Shown here one piece after another: positions 23,290 through 35,793 of a stretch of DNA of 64,000 nucleotides. A program made the translations under genes and the position numbers. How positions within the stretch are numbered: the stretch's first letter is position 1; each line of letters starts with the position of its first letter. The DNA comes from Pyxicephalus adspersus (taxonomy: Eukaryota > Chordata > Amphibia > Anura > Pyxicephalidae): NCBI RefSeq assembly GCF_032062135.1, contig NC_092861.1, positions 60,656,302 to 60,720,301 of the forward strand, given 5' to 3'. Below the pieces are notes generated by a model that had not been told where the DNA came from, did no database searches, and saw only the letters and a program-made list of their open reading frames with translations.

Positions 23290-24420
23290 CTTTAGGGTAA
23301 CCTCCACTAAATAAAATAATTTACTTATTTGTTCCAATTGTCTATTTATCTATCCTGTTTATCCCATTACCATTTTGGCCATATGAGTCAGGTATCCATT
23401 TTTACTTAATCCTGTGTGAATAGTATACATAGAAATTAATCAGAATCTGATTTATTGCCAATTGGTTTGACATTGCTGAAATGAATAGAGCACCATGATT
23501 TTATTCTGTAAATAGTTAGGGGCTAGAAAGTGAGAAGCAATAGTAGGAAGAGAGGTACATGTCTTCTTTTGAATCATACATCTAAATCTCCCACCTATTA
23601 AGCAGTTGTCCAACTACTGATCCTCCCCTGCTTGTGTATCAGATAGAACATTTCCCCATCAAGTGTGTAGAACATCTAGTCAGAGCTGTACATTCTAATT
23701 ACTTTCCCAATGATATCAAATGACCAGATCTTAGCTTAGAAACACAAAGGGATAATTCACATTTACTTTAATTTGCATTTAGAGTGTTTTCTCCTTTAAA
23801 CTAACCTAGTCTGTGCTATTATTCTTGATGAATGTGTAGTTTATAAATTACATTCTTGATACATTTGTGGAGGGAATGTAATGTTCTAGTTCCACTCAGA
23901 TTATCTGAATGTGAATGTAAATAATGAAATGTGTATAGAGGTTTGCTTTATTAATTAGTAATACAGTCTGGAGTCCCACTAATAGATGCTATTCAGAATC
24001 CCAGCAGAGCGTAGAGCCAGCATTAGGCATTGGGCACTATTTCAGTACTGTCATTTTGACAAAGGAGAATCTATGTATAAATAGCCTGACTCAGTTCAAT
24101 GGCCACTCAACACTAAAAGAAATTTAGAAAGCGGAAAACCGCAACTGTGTAAAATGTTGTTTCCAAATATTGTTATGAATTTTACAAGAATACCAATAGA
24201 GATACAAATAGTTTGAAATATGCTTCTTATCCACATATCTAGATTTCTGCCCATTGTGAATATTCCATTGTTCCCAAAAGGAAGGGAACACTTAGCCTTC
24301 ATTCAGTGAGAAACGGGGTTACCTGTTCCTTTTAACAAAAAATCACCTAAATCTTTACAATTTCAGGATATAAAATAGAACTAAAGTTTCACTTTTACAT
24401 TTTACAATTTACATTTGTAT
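23290..24420. other. No gene recognised
   Basis: A+T-rich intergenic DNA without identifiable features. Confidence 0.4.
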
Positions 24421-24423
24421 GAT

Positions 24424-24495
24424 AAGGCAGGTCATTATTGCAGAAAGGGACGGGTGTTGTCCCTTCTGTTATATTGCAACCTACCTGACTAATTG
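24424..24495. repeat. Imperfect hairpin
   Basis: CAGGTCATTATTGCAGAAAG pairs imperfectly with CTTCTGTTATATTGCAACC, and GGGAC with GTCCC at the apex. It may be a small palindromic element or a foldback; transcription is not shown. Confidence 0.5.
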
Positions 24496-24836
24496 CTCCA
24501 TAATTGCAAAAAAACAAAAAACAAAAACGATGCTGGAGCGTAGACAGATGAGTTGGCTGGGTTTAGTTTCACCTTAAGAGTAAATATAAGATAATATAAC
24601 ATTCCCTACATAACCATCAACTAATAACCTTTAAAAAAAATCTGATGTATGGCTCAAGACTATTATGACAACGATATTTTAGTCAACATTTTTAAAGCAA
24701 TACTGTACCAATCCTAAAATAAATAATTTGGCAAATCACTAGAAAGATTATCCATAGCCAAACAGGTTAAATAATTCTCATCAAAGGTCAAAGTAAACAA
24801 ACATGAGAAAGGATACCAAACCATAAAGAATGTATG

Positions 24837-25558
24837 TGTCATGCTTGGGGAGATGGAACCTCCAGGGGGCGCTACGGCTTGCACAAAAATGGTGTCTAAG
24901 TCTAAGCAGTAACCAGGTCTTCTACAGAGCCTCCAGTAGTGAGGATGGTACACTGCTGGTTACTGCTAGGTTGCGGTCCATGGGCAAACCAGGGAGGGCA
25001 GGATGATATGTGCTAACAAATTACTAGGCAGAAGAATCCTTAGGCAAGAGAATTGTCAAGAAATTAAGGCAGGCAGAAAGCTAAAGAGGTCAGGTCACAT
25101 GCCAGGGGTAAAATACCAGGGATCCAGGAAATAGATACCAATAACACAGGGGCCACCGCAGACACAGGAAACTTAGAAGACACTGTAAGCAACAGGAGAC
25201 ACAGGTGGAAGAGGGATAACCACAGAAAGAGAGTAATACTGCAACAGCACATGGGAATACTGGGAGACAACAAACTGGGCAACAAGGCATTAACATAGGA
25301 GCTGGACAGGGAAAGCACTGGATTAAAAAAGAAGTGTACAGGAAAGCTCAGCAGAGCTAGGGGGCTCAGGACTAGTGGAGACACTGAGTGCTGAGTCTGA
25401 GCCAGCTAAATAGTCAGGGGTGATAAGGAGGCTATTTCCTGATTGGTCGACGGGAGCAATACTGATTAAACCTGGAAGAGCAGGCGCGCCCGGGCTCAGA
25501 CCTGCCCACATGTGCAAGAGAAAGGCGTCTGCATTTTAAGGAAGAAGTAAGTGTGACA
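24837..25558 (+). mobile_element. Solo LTR, 722 bp, with 5-bp target duplication
   Basis: Starts TGTCATGCTTGGGG and ends AAGTAAGTGTGACA, so it has TG...CA termini. It is flanked by the 5-bp direct repeat GTATG at 24832-24836 and 25559-25563. The interior is G+C-richer than the flanks (AGGGGGCGCT, GGCGCGCCCGGGCTC). A related fragment lies at 11890-12062. Length, ends and duplication fit a Gypsy-type LTR left after recombination between two LTRs. The terminal GTGTGACAGTATGG is repeated once at 25571-25584, so the true end could be either copy. Confidence 0.82.
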
Positions 25559-25727
25559 GTATGGTTAGTAGTGTGACAGTATGGACAGTAGGTTAAAAAA
25601 AAAAAATAGAGAAAAAAAGTCATTAAAAACTATATATAGAGCAAACAGTGCTTTTCTTATAATAAAAAAGATACTCCTGGGAGGACACAACTCCTGCATA
25701 AGTCAACTGAATGTAAATTGATATTCA

Positions 25728-26444
25728 NNNNNNNNNNNNNNNNNNNNNNNNNNNNNNNNNNNNNNNNNNNNNNNNNNNNNNNNNNNNNNNNNNNNNNNNN
25801 NNNNNNNNNNNNNNNNNNNNNNNNNNNNNNNNNNNNNNNNNNNNNNNNNNNNNNNNNNNNNNNNNNNNNNNNNNNNNNNNNNNNNNNNNNNNNNNNNNNN
25901 NNNNNNNNNNNNNNNNNNNNNNNNNNNNNNNNNNNNNNNNNNNNNNNNNNNNNNNNNNNNNNNNNNNNNNNNNNNNNNNNNNNNNNNNNNNNNNNNNNNN
26001 NNNNNNNNNNNNNNNNNNNNNNNNNNNNNNNNNNNNNNNNNNNNNNNNNNNNNNNNNNNNNNNNNNNNNNNNNNNNNNNNNNNNNNNNNNNNNNNNNNNN
26101 NNNNNNNNNNNNNNNNNNNNNNNNNNNNNNNNNNNNNNNNNNNNNNNNNNNNNNNNNNNNNNNNNNNNNNNNNNNNNNNNNNNNNNNNNNNNNNNNNNNN
26201 NNNNNNNNNNNNNNNNNNNNNNNNNNNNNNNNNNNNNNNNNNNNNNNNNNNNNNNNNNNNNNNNNNNNNNNNNNNNNNNNNNNNNNNNNNNNNNNNNNNN
26301 NNNNNNNNNNNNNNNNNNNNNNNNNNNNNNNNNNNNNNNNNNNNNNNNNNNNNNNNNNNNNNNNNNNNNNNNNNNNNNNNNNNNNNNNNNNNNNNNNNNN
26401 NNNNNNNNNNNNNNNNNNNNNNNNNNNNNNNNNNNNNNNNNNNN
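25728..26444. other. Assembly gap (717 N)
   Basis: Unresolved bases. Open frames drawn through it are artefacts. Confidence 1.
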
Positions 26445-26543
26445 AAATCATTGACTTTAAATATATTTGAACTGGCAAATTTTAAATCTTCATTCAATGG
26501 TGCCTACAGGTAAGGGTAATACAAACCAACATACAATTTGAAA

Positions 26544-26570
26544 ATTATTATTATTATTATTATTATTATT
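26544..26570. repeat. (ATT)n microsatellite
   Basis: About nine ATT units. No L2 tail sequence is recognisable beside it. Confidence 0.95.
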
Positions 26571-26790
26571 AATAATAAAAATGCAGATCGGTCAAATGAA
26601 AAATCATCACCACCTCAAATCTATGATGTCCCAGATTAGGTATCAATGATAAGACCTTCACAAGGAGCATGCAGGTGGAATCTTTCTTATTTAACCATCA
26701 GATATTTAGGGGTCTGGAGTTTTCTTTATTGTTGTGTAAATAAAACTGCATACTAGTGTGGTATCATTATGCCAAGATCAGAAGATCTGT

Positions 26791-26880
26791 ATAGCTCTCA
26801 GAAATAAGGTTTCTGCATATGGCTCTCAGAAAAAAAGGTTTCTGCATATGGCTCTCAAAAATAAGGTTGCTGGATATGAG
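26791..26880. repeat. Tandem repeat, about 29 bp x 3
   Basis: Units carry GCTCTCAGAAATAAGG and TTTCTGCATATG, with mismatches in the third. Confidence 0.85.
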
Positions 26881-26929
26881 TCTGGCAAGAAAAAAATAGG
26901 AAAATCAGTCTTTCCACTGTAAGAAAAAT

Positions 26930-27465
26930 TATCTACAAGTAGCATAGATTTCCAGCAACTGCTGGTTGCAAAGGACTGACCAGTTCAGAAAATTTAGCCC
27001 AAGACCTGACTGATTAATGTTCAAAGAAGTCTTCAAGAATCCAAAAAATGTTACTGCTGCCAAAACTTGCAACAGTGGGTGTCAAAGTGCATGCATCCAC
27101 AATATAACCTCCTATGTCAGGTTTAGGGTTGTTCTGCTGCTTCAGGACCTGGACAGCTTGCAGTCTTTTTAAAAACTTTGAAATCTGCATCACAAGGGTA
27201 TTTAAAAATGTGACGCAATCTGTATGCAAGCAGAAATAGATCTTTCAACATGATAATGATCCTGACTCACCCTAACAAATCCACCAACATATGACCCAGC
27301 AAAAAACTGATGGAGAGTCAAAGCTCATATTTTAATCCCAATAAAATGCTTGTAAGAGATTTGAAACAAGAACAGCATGCAAAGAACACCATATTATAAC
27401 TAATGGAATTTTAAATAGGGGTATGGTCGAACATTTCACTGAATCAATATCAGAGACTGGGGAGC
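26930..27465 (+). pseudogene. Tc1-like transposase remnant
   Basis: Although stops interrupt every frame, characteristic Tc1 blocks follow each other on plus: GACCTGGACAGCTTGCAGTC (near 27149), CTTTCAACATGATAATGATC (QHDNDP, which carries the second catalytic aspartate, near 27242), AATCCACCAACAT, and near the C-terminus TATCAGAGACTGG (27447). The element is old and heavily substituted. Neither terminus was located. Confidence 0.72.
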
Positions 27466-29952
27466 AACTATGTCTAATACCTAAAAGAATCTCTGCTAAA
27501 AAGAGCAGTAGCAACATCTTGGGGCCATAGATGCATTTCTTTTTTTCCACATTACAGCATTAGATCTATTGACAAATTTGTAGAAATAAATTTTTGAAAA
27601 GGTAACCGTTCCTACTGTTTTTTCCAAGAAAATCGCCCCTAATCTATAGGTATGGTTAGAATGAAGATCTAACATTTGCATGTTTATGTGGAAAAAATCA
27701 ACAATTTTCATGAGATATGATATTTCATATGACTGTACAGTATAGTTACTGGTTGCAAATGTCTCACACAAGAAAAGATGTTGCTTTATTATGTAACTTA
27801 GGTTAAACCATAAATTTTGCCTAAAAACGTACAGTAAAATTCCAGTAGGTTATAAAAAACAGCAGGGTGGAATTGTCTCTTCCCATCAATTTTATAGGTA
27901 AGACAACACAAAGGTTGGGAATTCTCATCACCTTCCTGTCCAGTCTCTAGTGTATTCCAAATAACCTAACAGGAAATCATTGGTGCTGCTATAGTACCCT
28001 ATAGAACAGTAATATTAGTTCCAATCAAAAGTACCGTATTTATTTTAGCATTCCACAATGGCACCATAGTTGTAATTAAAATGACATGTTCAACAATGCT
28101 CAGGGGTGTTAGAAACATAACTTTAAGATTAGCAGAACAAAAAGGCCAGGTGGTCCATAGAGTTGGCCCGTCATGTAAAAACACCTCCAGAAATAATTAT
28201 GCTATTGGGTGTCTTTGTGTCATCAGAAAAAAAGCAAACTGCCCACAAAATCTTCAGCTTTGTCACTAACAGAATACATTTACACACAGCCTTATGGTAT
28301 ACCAACTTGGGGTGTGGCAGAACACCTAACTCGTGAGCCAAATGAGCTTGCTATGGCACTACAGCTCACTGGTTGTCTGAAGAAGAGAGACGTCAGCTCA
28401 CTGGGACAGTATTGCTTATTAAAGGTGGAAGAGCAGAGGCAGATCAACAGTCCCCCGCAGAGAAAACTGAGCTATCAAGGGTCCTGGACAATGGATTTAG
28501 GTGTTACTTTAAAGCAGGTTGTATAAGAAGTAGATTCTAGTGGTCATTGGCATCCTTGAATTCTAAGAGATCTGGAGTGCTCAAATTAAGGAATCCTTTG
28601 ATTGTCAGTATCCAGGCTACAAAAATGTGGTTTACTGGATGGGGACAGGATATTAGACTTTATGATGACACAAAACTGAAGGGATCCAAAGACCTTTACG
28701 TGCCGGATAGATAATGAAAAATATAATTCTTGCTTAAAAGGAGAGGTAAACAGAATCATCTTGTTTCTGCACCCCAGATAACTCCAAAGGCACAATAAGC
28801 TTCTTTATTGCATGGGGGTGAATAGATATGTTAGCATTTTTTTTACCTTCCATAAATTGCTCCTTTAACACTCCAAGGTGGGAGGGACTCTTTATTTAAG
28901 AATCTCTCATAATGAAATATGTTATAGGAAGAGCACAGTCTGGTGGGAAGCATGATGCATGTACAAAACTGCTAATTAAATAAAGTTTAATAAAGTTAAT
29001 GTGGGCTTTTTAGCAAACATGCTGTTTTAATGTAATAAAATAAAAACGCTTCCTCTGACATACACATAGTTACTAAATCTCTAGTGATTACAACATCTAC
29101 AGTCTTTATATGGGTATATGCAAACACTTTAGGAGTAATCTATCCAAACGTCAGATGCTAAGATGCTATCTTTCCTTTTGAATAAAACAGCAATCTAAAG
29201 CTGTCAAGCAGGACTTAGAGGTAACAAAAATAAAAAAAGCCACACAAGTAAATGCTAGCCATATAGAGAAGAACTTCTGCTGTGCTAAGATCTGGCACAG
29301 ATGTGGAATGCCCAGGTCTTAGCCAATGCGTTTGTTCCCATTTCCAGCTGTCATACATCAGCTCTATGACACCTGAAGTGCTATGGGAATGCTGCCACTG
29401 CCCATCTCACTTAGAACAACTAAGTCCAACATTCTGTGAACATTGGCAGAATTTTTGTACCGCCATAAATTTATGTCTCTTAGTGTAAACAGGGATGAAG
29501 TAGGGTAGGATTTCAACAAACAGTGTAGAGTTCTGAAGAACCTTCAAACACAGAGGCAAAGTTTTGTGACTGAATTTCAGGCATTTTAATCCTGTTCTTC
29601 TTGGAAATGCACTTTACTTTTTTTCACTTTCCTAATCCTTGCATGCCTTTACAAAAATCTGTGGCGAGGTTAAGTGGTGTAAAAATGAACCTAAGACATT
29701 ATTACATTTCTTAAGGCAAATATACCACTTTATCCTACAAGAACAATGTTATGCAGTTACCTACCGCTTACCATAACATTCTGCAATTCAGCAGTTTCTA
29801 TTCTAAGGTCACACAGGACGACTTTTACTTCTGACTTGGTAAATGGTCAGACTTGAAGTAATGAAGTAAGTTTAATGTGAATTCAACAAGCAACAAATCA
29901 TAGGCAGCTGATTTTTTTTCCTGGGACATGTTAGTAAATGGCAATCAAAAGT
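27466..29952. other. No gene recognised
   Basis: Several open frames of 60-105 codons lie on both strands without family resemblance. No element termini were recognised. Confidence 0.4.
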
Positions 29953-30077
29953 TCTTTTGGGCAGGGGCTTCTCCTCCTCTCGTGTTACTGTCTGTATCTG
30001 TACTTTTTAATTTACAGCGATGCGTAATATGTTGGCGCTATATAAATCATGTTTAATATTATTAAAAATAATAATAA
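29953..30077 (+). mobile_element. L2-like LINE 3' tail
   Basis: Has the family tail: GGGCAGGGGCTTCTCCTC, TGTCTGTATCTGTA, ATGCGTAATATGTTGGCGC and TATATAAAT, ending in A+T trinucleotides. It is severely 5'-truncated. Confidence 0.82.
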
Positions 30078-30539
30078 ATGGTAGGAAGGGTAAATATTGT
30101 ACTTGTGTGTGATTACTGTTTGGAAAATTGATCAGATCTCTTGTGGAGAGCAGAAATGGAAGGGAATAACCGATTGCTTGGTAGGGGATACTGCAGGAGT
30201 GTTTAGTGTAATACAGACAGCTGTAATGTTGGGATACCATATTCTCTTACCAAAATTTAGAACCTCTGTAAGCAATTGATGTGTGTAGAGAGGCTGTGGA
30301 TACACATTAAATTTACAGATCTGTCTATAAAAGGCAATTTTCTGTTTTACATATTTGTGAAGCTTGGAACATTTTGACAGCTTATTTCCACAATATTCTA
30401 AGACAATTGTAGTTTATATATTTCTAAAATTTACGTAAGCTTCCTACCAATTTTTTCCATTGAAAATTAAAATGATACCATGTGTAACTCCTTTTTTTTT
30501 TTAAGTAGAAGGAAGTTAGAGGAGGAGCTTTCCCCAAGG

Positions 30540-31560
30540 GCATCAGTTCTCTTTCACAATTTTTACGAGAGGTACTGAGAAGTTCCTGGCTTTGCCCAGA
30601 AAGGGCTGATGCACTTGGTACAGCGTAGTTGCAGCTTTTCTAGACCGTTCAAATAAAAGTCCTTTGGTTGGGCCGCAAACCAGCTCTCAGCAGCATGACG
30701 TCAGAAATGTCCTCAAAACAGTGCTCCTTCAGGTGTTTCTTCAAATTGGGGGAAGAGATAATAGTCTGAAGGGGCCAGGTCAGGTGAGTAGGGGGGGTGG
30801 TAGACCAATTGGAAACCGAGGGTGTTCAATTTGGCAGCCATAAAGTTGGACATGTGCGCAGGTGCATTGTCCTGCAAAAAAAGGATCCCTTTGGTCAACT
30901 TTTTACAACGTTTCGTCTTAATTGCCTCCTCCAGCTGGTCCAGGAAGTTAGCATAATACTGTCCAGTGATACTAGAGCCCTGAGGTAGGTAGTCCACGAA
31001 CAGAATAGTGTCTTTGTCCCTGAAAACGGATGCCATGACTTTTTTGGCTGATTTCTGGGTTCGGAACTTCTTCGTCCACGGGGACCCGCTGTGGCGCTAT
31101 TCCTTTGACTGTTCCCTGATTTCAGGATCATAGATGTGGAGCTAGGTTTCATCCGTAGTCACTAACCTAGCCAAAAATTCCTGTGCAGATTCAGAATGGG
31201 CCAGAGCGGCTTTGGATGCTTCAACTGGTTCCTTCTTCTGATCACTGTTCAAACATTTTGGCACCCACTTTGCTGAAAGCTTGCGCATGTCTAGGATAGT
31301 GGTGATAACAAACCCAACACGCTCCCGTGAGATGTGAAGTATCTGGGCTATCTTGTTTTGCAGATTTTCACCAGTCCTCAATGAACAGCCCACGGACAAC
31401 ATGGCAGGTTGCCGGGTCAGTTGAGGTTGGGGGGCGCCTACTGCGGGGCTCATCTTCAACGGTGAAATGTCCAGTCTTGAAACGAGATATCCAGGTTTTA
31501 ACAGTGCTATTGGAAGGACACTTCTCCCCTTTTCCCTTCATGTTGTGTCTTAAAAGGCTA
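30540..31560 (-). pseudogene. mariner transposase remnant (DD34D)
   Basis: Minus-strand pieces in order: N-terminal helix-turn-helix region (STVKTWISRFKTGHF, DEPRSRRP, near 31500-31440), KLSAKWVPKCLN (near 31270), TTDET followed by a stop where tryptophan is expected (near 31145), then MASVFRDKDTILFVDYL, LQDNAPAH and YSPDLAPSDYYLF, and a C-terminal KDFYLNGLEKLQLRC near 30640. The second and third catalytic aspartates are separated by 34 residues, which defines mariner. Frameshifts and stops make it inactive. Complete terminal repeats were not identified. Confidence 0.9.
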
Positions 31561-32562
31561 CTCTATCCAAATTACAGTACACAAGATAGAAGGGACATGT
31601 GTGAAGTAAGCTGGGGGAAGGTGGATCTGGCAGGAATTTTTTTGGGGGGCAGCATAGTGGATATGTGTTATTGAAAGTATATTGAAAGCTGGGAGATCAG
31701 AGAAGAAGAATGGGACCTAGAAGATAAAGAGTATAAGTGTTGTCAGCAGGGCTGTGTCCAGGGTCCATGGCACTAGGTCAAGGATAATTGGTTTAGGTCA
31801 TGGGTGAGCTCTGAAGAGATAACAGTGAGACCACAAAGAAAGAGAAAAGCCAAGAGGAGAAGATCAAATTTTAAAAGAGAAAAAGATAACTGTGATCAGA
31901 ACTTGGGAAAGAAGAGGCAGTGCAAACTATTTGCAGATGTTAAGGAGAAGGCAAGAGAACATGCTAAAAAGGGCAACATTGTGAACTAGGCTTGGATTAA
32001 CCACGTGAACAAAGAAAAGGACAGGAGAGGTGTTGAGGAATATTTTCAAGAATGAGAACAGAGCAGAAAAATAATACAAGTCCTTAAAAAATGTTGAAAA
32101 TCACTGGGGAAAGAATGTTAGCAAAGCAGCAAACAGAAGAAAACACATAAAAAGGGGGCATTGCGTTGAGGAGTGCACAGAAAATGAGAAGGAGCCATGT
32201 AGGAGAATGTACCAAAGAAAAAAGAAGGAAATTAGGAGAAAAGCACTGGGGAGGTAAGAACAGAGGGAGGTGATGCATACTTCCTCAGGGTGTAAAGTTA
32301 AATATAAGAATACAATAAAGAAAACAGCAAGTGTCCCTTTATCTTTATATTATACAGGAAAGCTGTGGTAGTTTATAACATAGTTGTTTACTACTTTAAA
32401 TATTTAGGTCCAAACTGGGTTTCATGATACAATAAAGCTTCCTTTAGTTCTACAAAGCATTGTCCACAAAAAATAGCTGGAACAATAGGTCTGAGTTTAC
32501 AGCAGCAATAACTTAAAATATGAAAACAATGGTGCAACCTAAAGGTCAGACTGGACGGCATT
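31561..32562. other. No gene recognised
   Basis: Purine-rich on plus at about 31680-32250. A lysine/arginine-rich open frame at 31804-31989 reflects this composition and is not convincing as a gene. Confidence 0.4.
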
Positions 32563-32645
32563 GGGCCTGATTTATTAAAGATCTCTAAAGACTGTAGAAG
32601 ATAGACTATCATGGGAGAACCTAGGTGATCCAGCAAACCTGGATT
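32563..32645. mobile_element. Palindromic MITE, left-half fragment
   Basis: GGGCCTGATTTATTAAAG, TAGACTATCATGGGAG and GATCCAGCAAACCTGG. It belongs to the TAGACTATCATGG subfamily and is truncated at the right. Confidence 0.75.
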
Positions 32646-32799
32646 TCTGTTGACTATTTTTGTATGATTCCTTTTCAATCTGGAGTATATGCACATCAAC
32701 TCAGGAATTTATTTTAGGTGGCTTAAAATAAACACAAATACATAAGCTGCAGTTATTACCTTTAGTGTGTATAATTAAATTAACAAATTACACCCCGCA

Positions 32800-33200
32800 T
32801 GTGTTTAAAAAAAAAAGACAAATATAAATGGTTTTCTCAAATTGATCGTATTTCAGAAATGGAGGAAATGATTAATGCATCCCGGGATGCTTTACTAAAA
32901 TATTATACCACCTGGGCCTTATGGTGGAACATTTATGACTCCCAAGAATATAGAAATGTGTACGATTCTTCAGAGAGTCTGTCCTTCTGAAAGATACAAT
33001 TTTTTTCTTCTCCACAATATCCCCTCCTTTTTTTCTGTCTTTCTCTATCCTAAAGCCACAGGGGCAAATGGAAAAGCGCACTTTTTACAACATCCTAACC
33101 AATTTACTTCTTTATTGTTGTTTACCCTTTACAAGGTGGCTGTTCTTGCTGTTTTTTTACATGTTTATTTTATTTTACACGATTAAACTTGAAATAGTAT
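32800..33200 (+). mobile_element. Possible L1-like LINE 3' end
   Basis: An open stretch encodes EMEEMINASRDALLKYYTTW and ALWWNIYDSQEY, the style of sequence seen at the very C-terminus of L1-type ORF2 proteins, followed by A+T-rich 3' sequence. The identification rests on general resemblance only. Confidence 0.35.
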
Positions 33201-33628
33201 TATAAATATGAACAGACATGTATGTTTATCTATTGTAATTGTACTTGACAATATGTAAGTATGTCTTGTAAATGAAAGATACTGTACACTGTTACTTGAT
33301 ATTTCAAAATTTCAAAACCTTGATTTTGGGGGAAAAAATTACAATTATTTTCTTTTCTGTGTGATTACATCAGTGCTTTGCCACTGAACTAAACTATAAA
33401 CATCCATTGTAATAGGGTCTTAATTTTGGTACATTACTTTGAAACAAAGTTTCTTCATGCTGAATTTTTAAAAGATTTTCGGCAATGCAAATAAGTCTGC
33501 CTTGTGGGAGGTAATAGTGTATAAACATTTCTATTTAAATAGTACCCAATGTGTAAACTGTACATCACCTCAAACTTACAACCATGAATACAAACAAAAG
33601 TGCAGCTGTTCTTGGTGCAATTGGATCC

Positions 33629-33634
33629 TTTATT
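33629..33634 (-). promoter_or_regulatory. TDRP: Candidate polyadenylation signal for TDRP
   Basis: Reads AATAAA on the minus strand, about 2.1 kb past the TDRP stop. It is one of several possible signals. Confidence 0.3.
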
Positions 33635-34553
33635 TAAGATGAAAAAAAAAAACAAAAAAACAATTCCAAAGAACAATTCTTTTGGTTACTTAAACAATGA
33701 GCCTAACAACACAGCTCATCAAACATACAGAATAAATGCCACAATGCATGGACTAAGTGACTAAACTTGTCAGTCGAAATGCTTTCACCTTGGTAAACTC
33801 TTGGTCACTTACCATGCATATCAAAAACTAGCAATCTTGACAAGCACAAATAATGGTATTCTTTCTTCATTTTAATAAAAAGATGTTTTATCATCCTATA
33901 TATACAAAAATATCATCTAAAGAAAAGAAGTCTCACATGCGGGAAAAACAAAATTTTATTCTCTTACATAATATGAGACAAAAACACAATTAAAATCCTC
34001 TCACTTTTTGGTCTACAGCAGAGGTAGACATTCAGTGTCTCTCTGGTATTTCTAGAATAATCACATCTGAAGTTTTTAATGCACATTGCAGGAAGGGCTA
34101 TTTCTTCAATAGACTTGTGAGCTCTAAGGCGCTGCAAATAGATAAATAATGTGCAAATGTCAATAACCTATATCAACCAGTCCACTGGAGTCAGATCACA
34201 AAAGCATAATTTTGTATAGAGGTTACTGAACTTTGCAAATCATTATTATTTGCCATATTGAAGTAAACCGTGAATCACAGCAGCATTGATGTTTTTACTA
34301 CTCCTGTGGGCACCGCAGGAACAGATGCAGAACCAGCACATCTATACGCAATAATCACGTGTACAGGAGTAGTCACAGTTGTTCTAAAGTGTACCTGTGC
34401 TCAGTCTATGAACGTAAAATTATTCACATGTTCTTTACAAGCAATAAGAGCTTTAAACAAGACACTCCTGACCTAGTTGCATGCAATGCAAAGTAATTAA
34501 TCCTCAAAGATCAAAGTAATACATTTGCTTTGGATTTTAGTCATTTTCCAATA

Positions 34554-34663
34554 CAGGGGTCTTAAACCACCAGGCTATCGGCTGTGCAGGAAGCTTATCC
34601 CCCCTCGGTTTGTGGTTGTCTTTGCAGTCCAGTCCAAGGTACAAGGAAGGTTGGGGATGGCTG
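34554..34663. mobile_element. Short hAT MITE, 110 bp
   Basis: Starts CAGGGGTCTTAAACC and ends GGTTGGGGATGGCTG. The flanking octamers are TTCCAATA (34546-34553) and TTCTAATA (34664-34671), matching at 7 of 8 positions, as expected for an old hAT target duplication. It lies within the presumed TDRP 3' UTR. Confidence 0.75.
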
Positions 34664-35793
34664 TTCTAATAGCCTAGAAACAACTTTAGTATATAGGAAG
34701 GCTGGCTGACCGCCAAGATTCTGTTCTCACAGAAAAAAGTTAGGATTTTGTGATCCTAATTTTTTCACTATGTCTTCGGAGATAAATCAGTTCTTGATTT
34801 TTACTGCTTTTATGTTTGTTCAGAATATGTAAATACTTTCACAAGCACAAGTCTTAGCACAGGTTCACTTTAGGAAAGACTCTTATTCTACCTTAGGTGA
34901 CATGAAGAAGCAACAAGCCCTGGACCACTAGATAGCATAGAATGGTATGGCAGTTTTTAAAAACTGTAGAAAGAACCTCTGAGTGGTCTATGGCTACCAA
35001 ACACCTGCATGCATTTTTCCCAAATCTATTAGAACTGTAAAATCTAAATGACTGCAATAAACGACACACATTTATTTTTATAAAATAGCCCAACTGAGCC
35101 TTATTGTTTCAAGACACCTGAAAGCAAAGGTTGTCAAAACCTGATTTGCAGGGTCAGATTAATACAGTTATTATGCAAGTAGGCATAATACAATAGCCTA
35201 ATGAGAAGTACACTGTGTACTTTACTGGCTGAAGAATTTAGGTTCTGATAGCTGGAAATAAAATGCTACACAAAACACATACTTAAATTTCATCCTACAA
35301 ATGCTAGCTTTTAAAAACAACATAATCATTTCATCAAAGCAACAGAATCAGGTAAAATTAACTTATTAATAAATTAAGCTGTGCATCACAAATACATCAT
35401 CAAGGTGACATACAGGCACTTGACAGGTTAATGTGCAAGGCATATTTTACCCTTTACTGGTAACAGTATAAGGCAGTCTAAGTTATAGCCAGTGTATACA
35501 TTCACTAAGGAATAACTGTTTCTGGTGAAACCAACTACAGTCACATTTTGGACTGTCACGTAGGCACAAGTAATGCCACCCTAACATTTCTCATGTGGTT
35601 TCTCCGATGAAAACTATTTTTGACTTCTAATTTGAAAGTAAAGAACATGAGTGCAAATTTAGTGTAGGACTCCGATATTTATAAAAGTAGCTATTTAATA
35701 CTTAAGAGTATTTTGGTAAAAAATGACAGCATGGAACTCATGAAACCTGCTACCCTCATTAAAGATATTGCATATTGTGAACAGCCAGTGTGG

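Larger units (their letters stand above)
33629..35793 (-). other. TDRP: Probable TDRP 3' UTR
   Basis: Non-coding DNA follows the TDRP stop codon on the minus strand. The best-placed polyadenylation signal is AATAAA at 33629-33634, followed by a T-rich stretch (A-rich on plus, 33641-33661), so a 3' UTR of about 2.1 kb is plausible. A small hAT MITE (34554-34663) lies inside. The 3' end is inferred and other AATAAA-like sites occur. Confidence 0.4.

Noticed and set aside
25657..26497. Long open frames across gap 2
   Set aside because: They consist of unresolved bases.
28209..28526. 105-codon plus-strand frame
   Set aside because: No recognisable domain. Frames of this size occur by chance on this scale.
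31804..31989. Basic lysine/arginine-rich frame resembling a nuclear protein
   Set aside because: It follows from the purine-rich composition of the stretch; no conserved order was seen.
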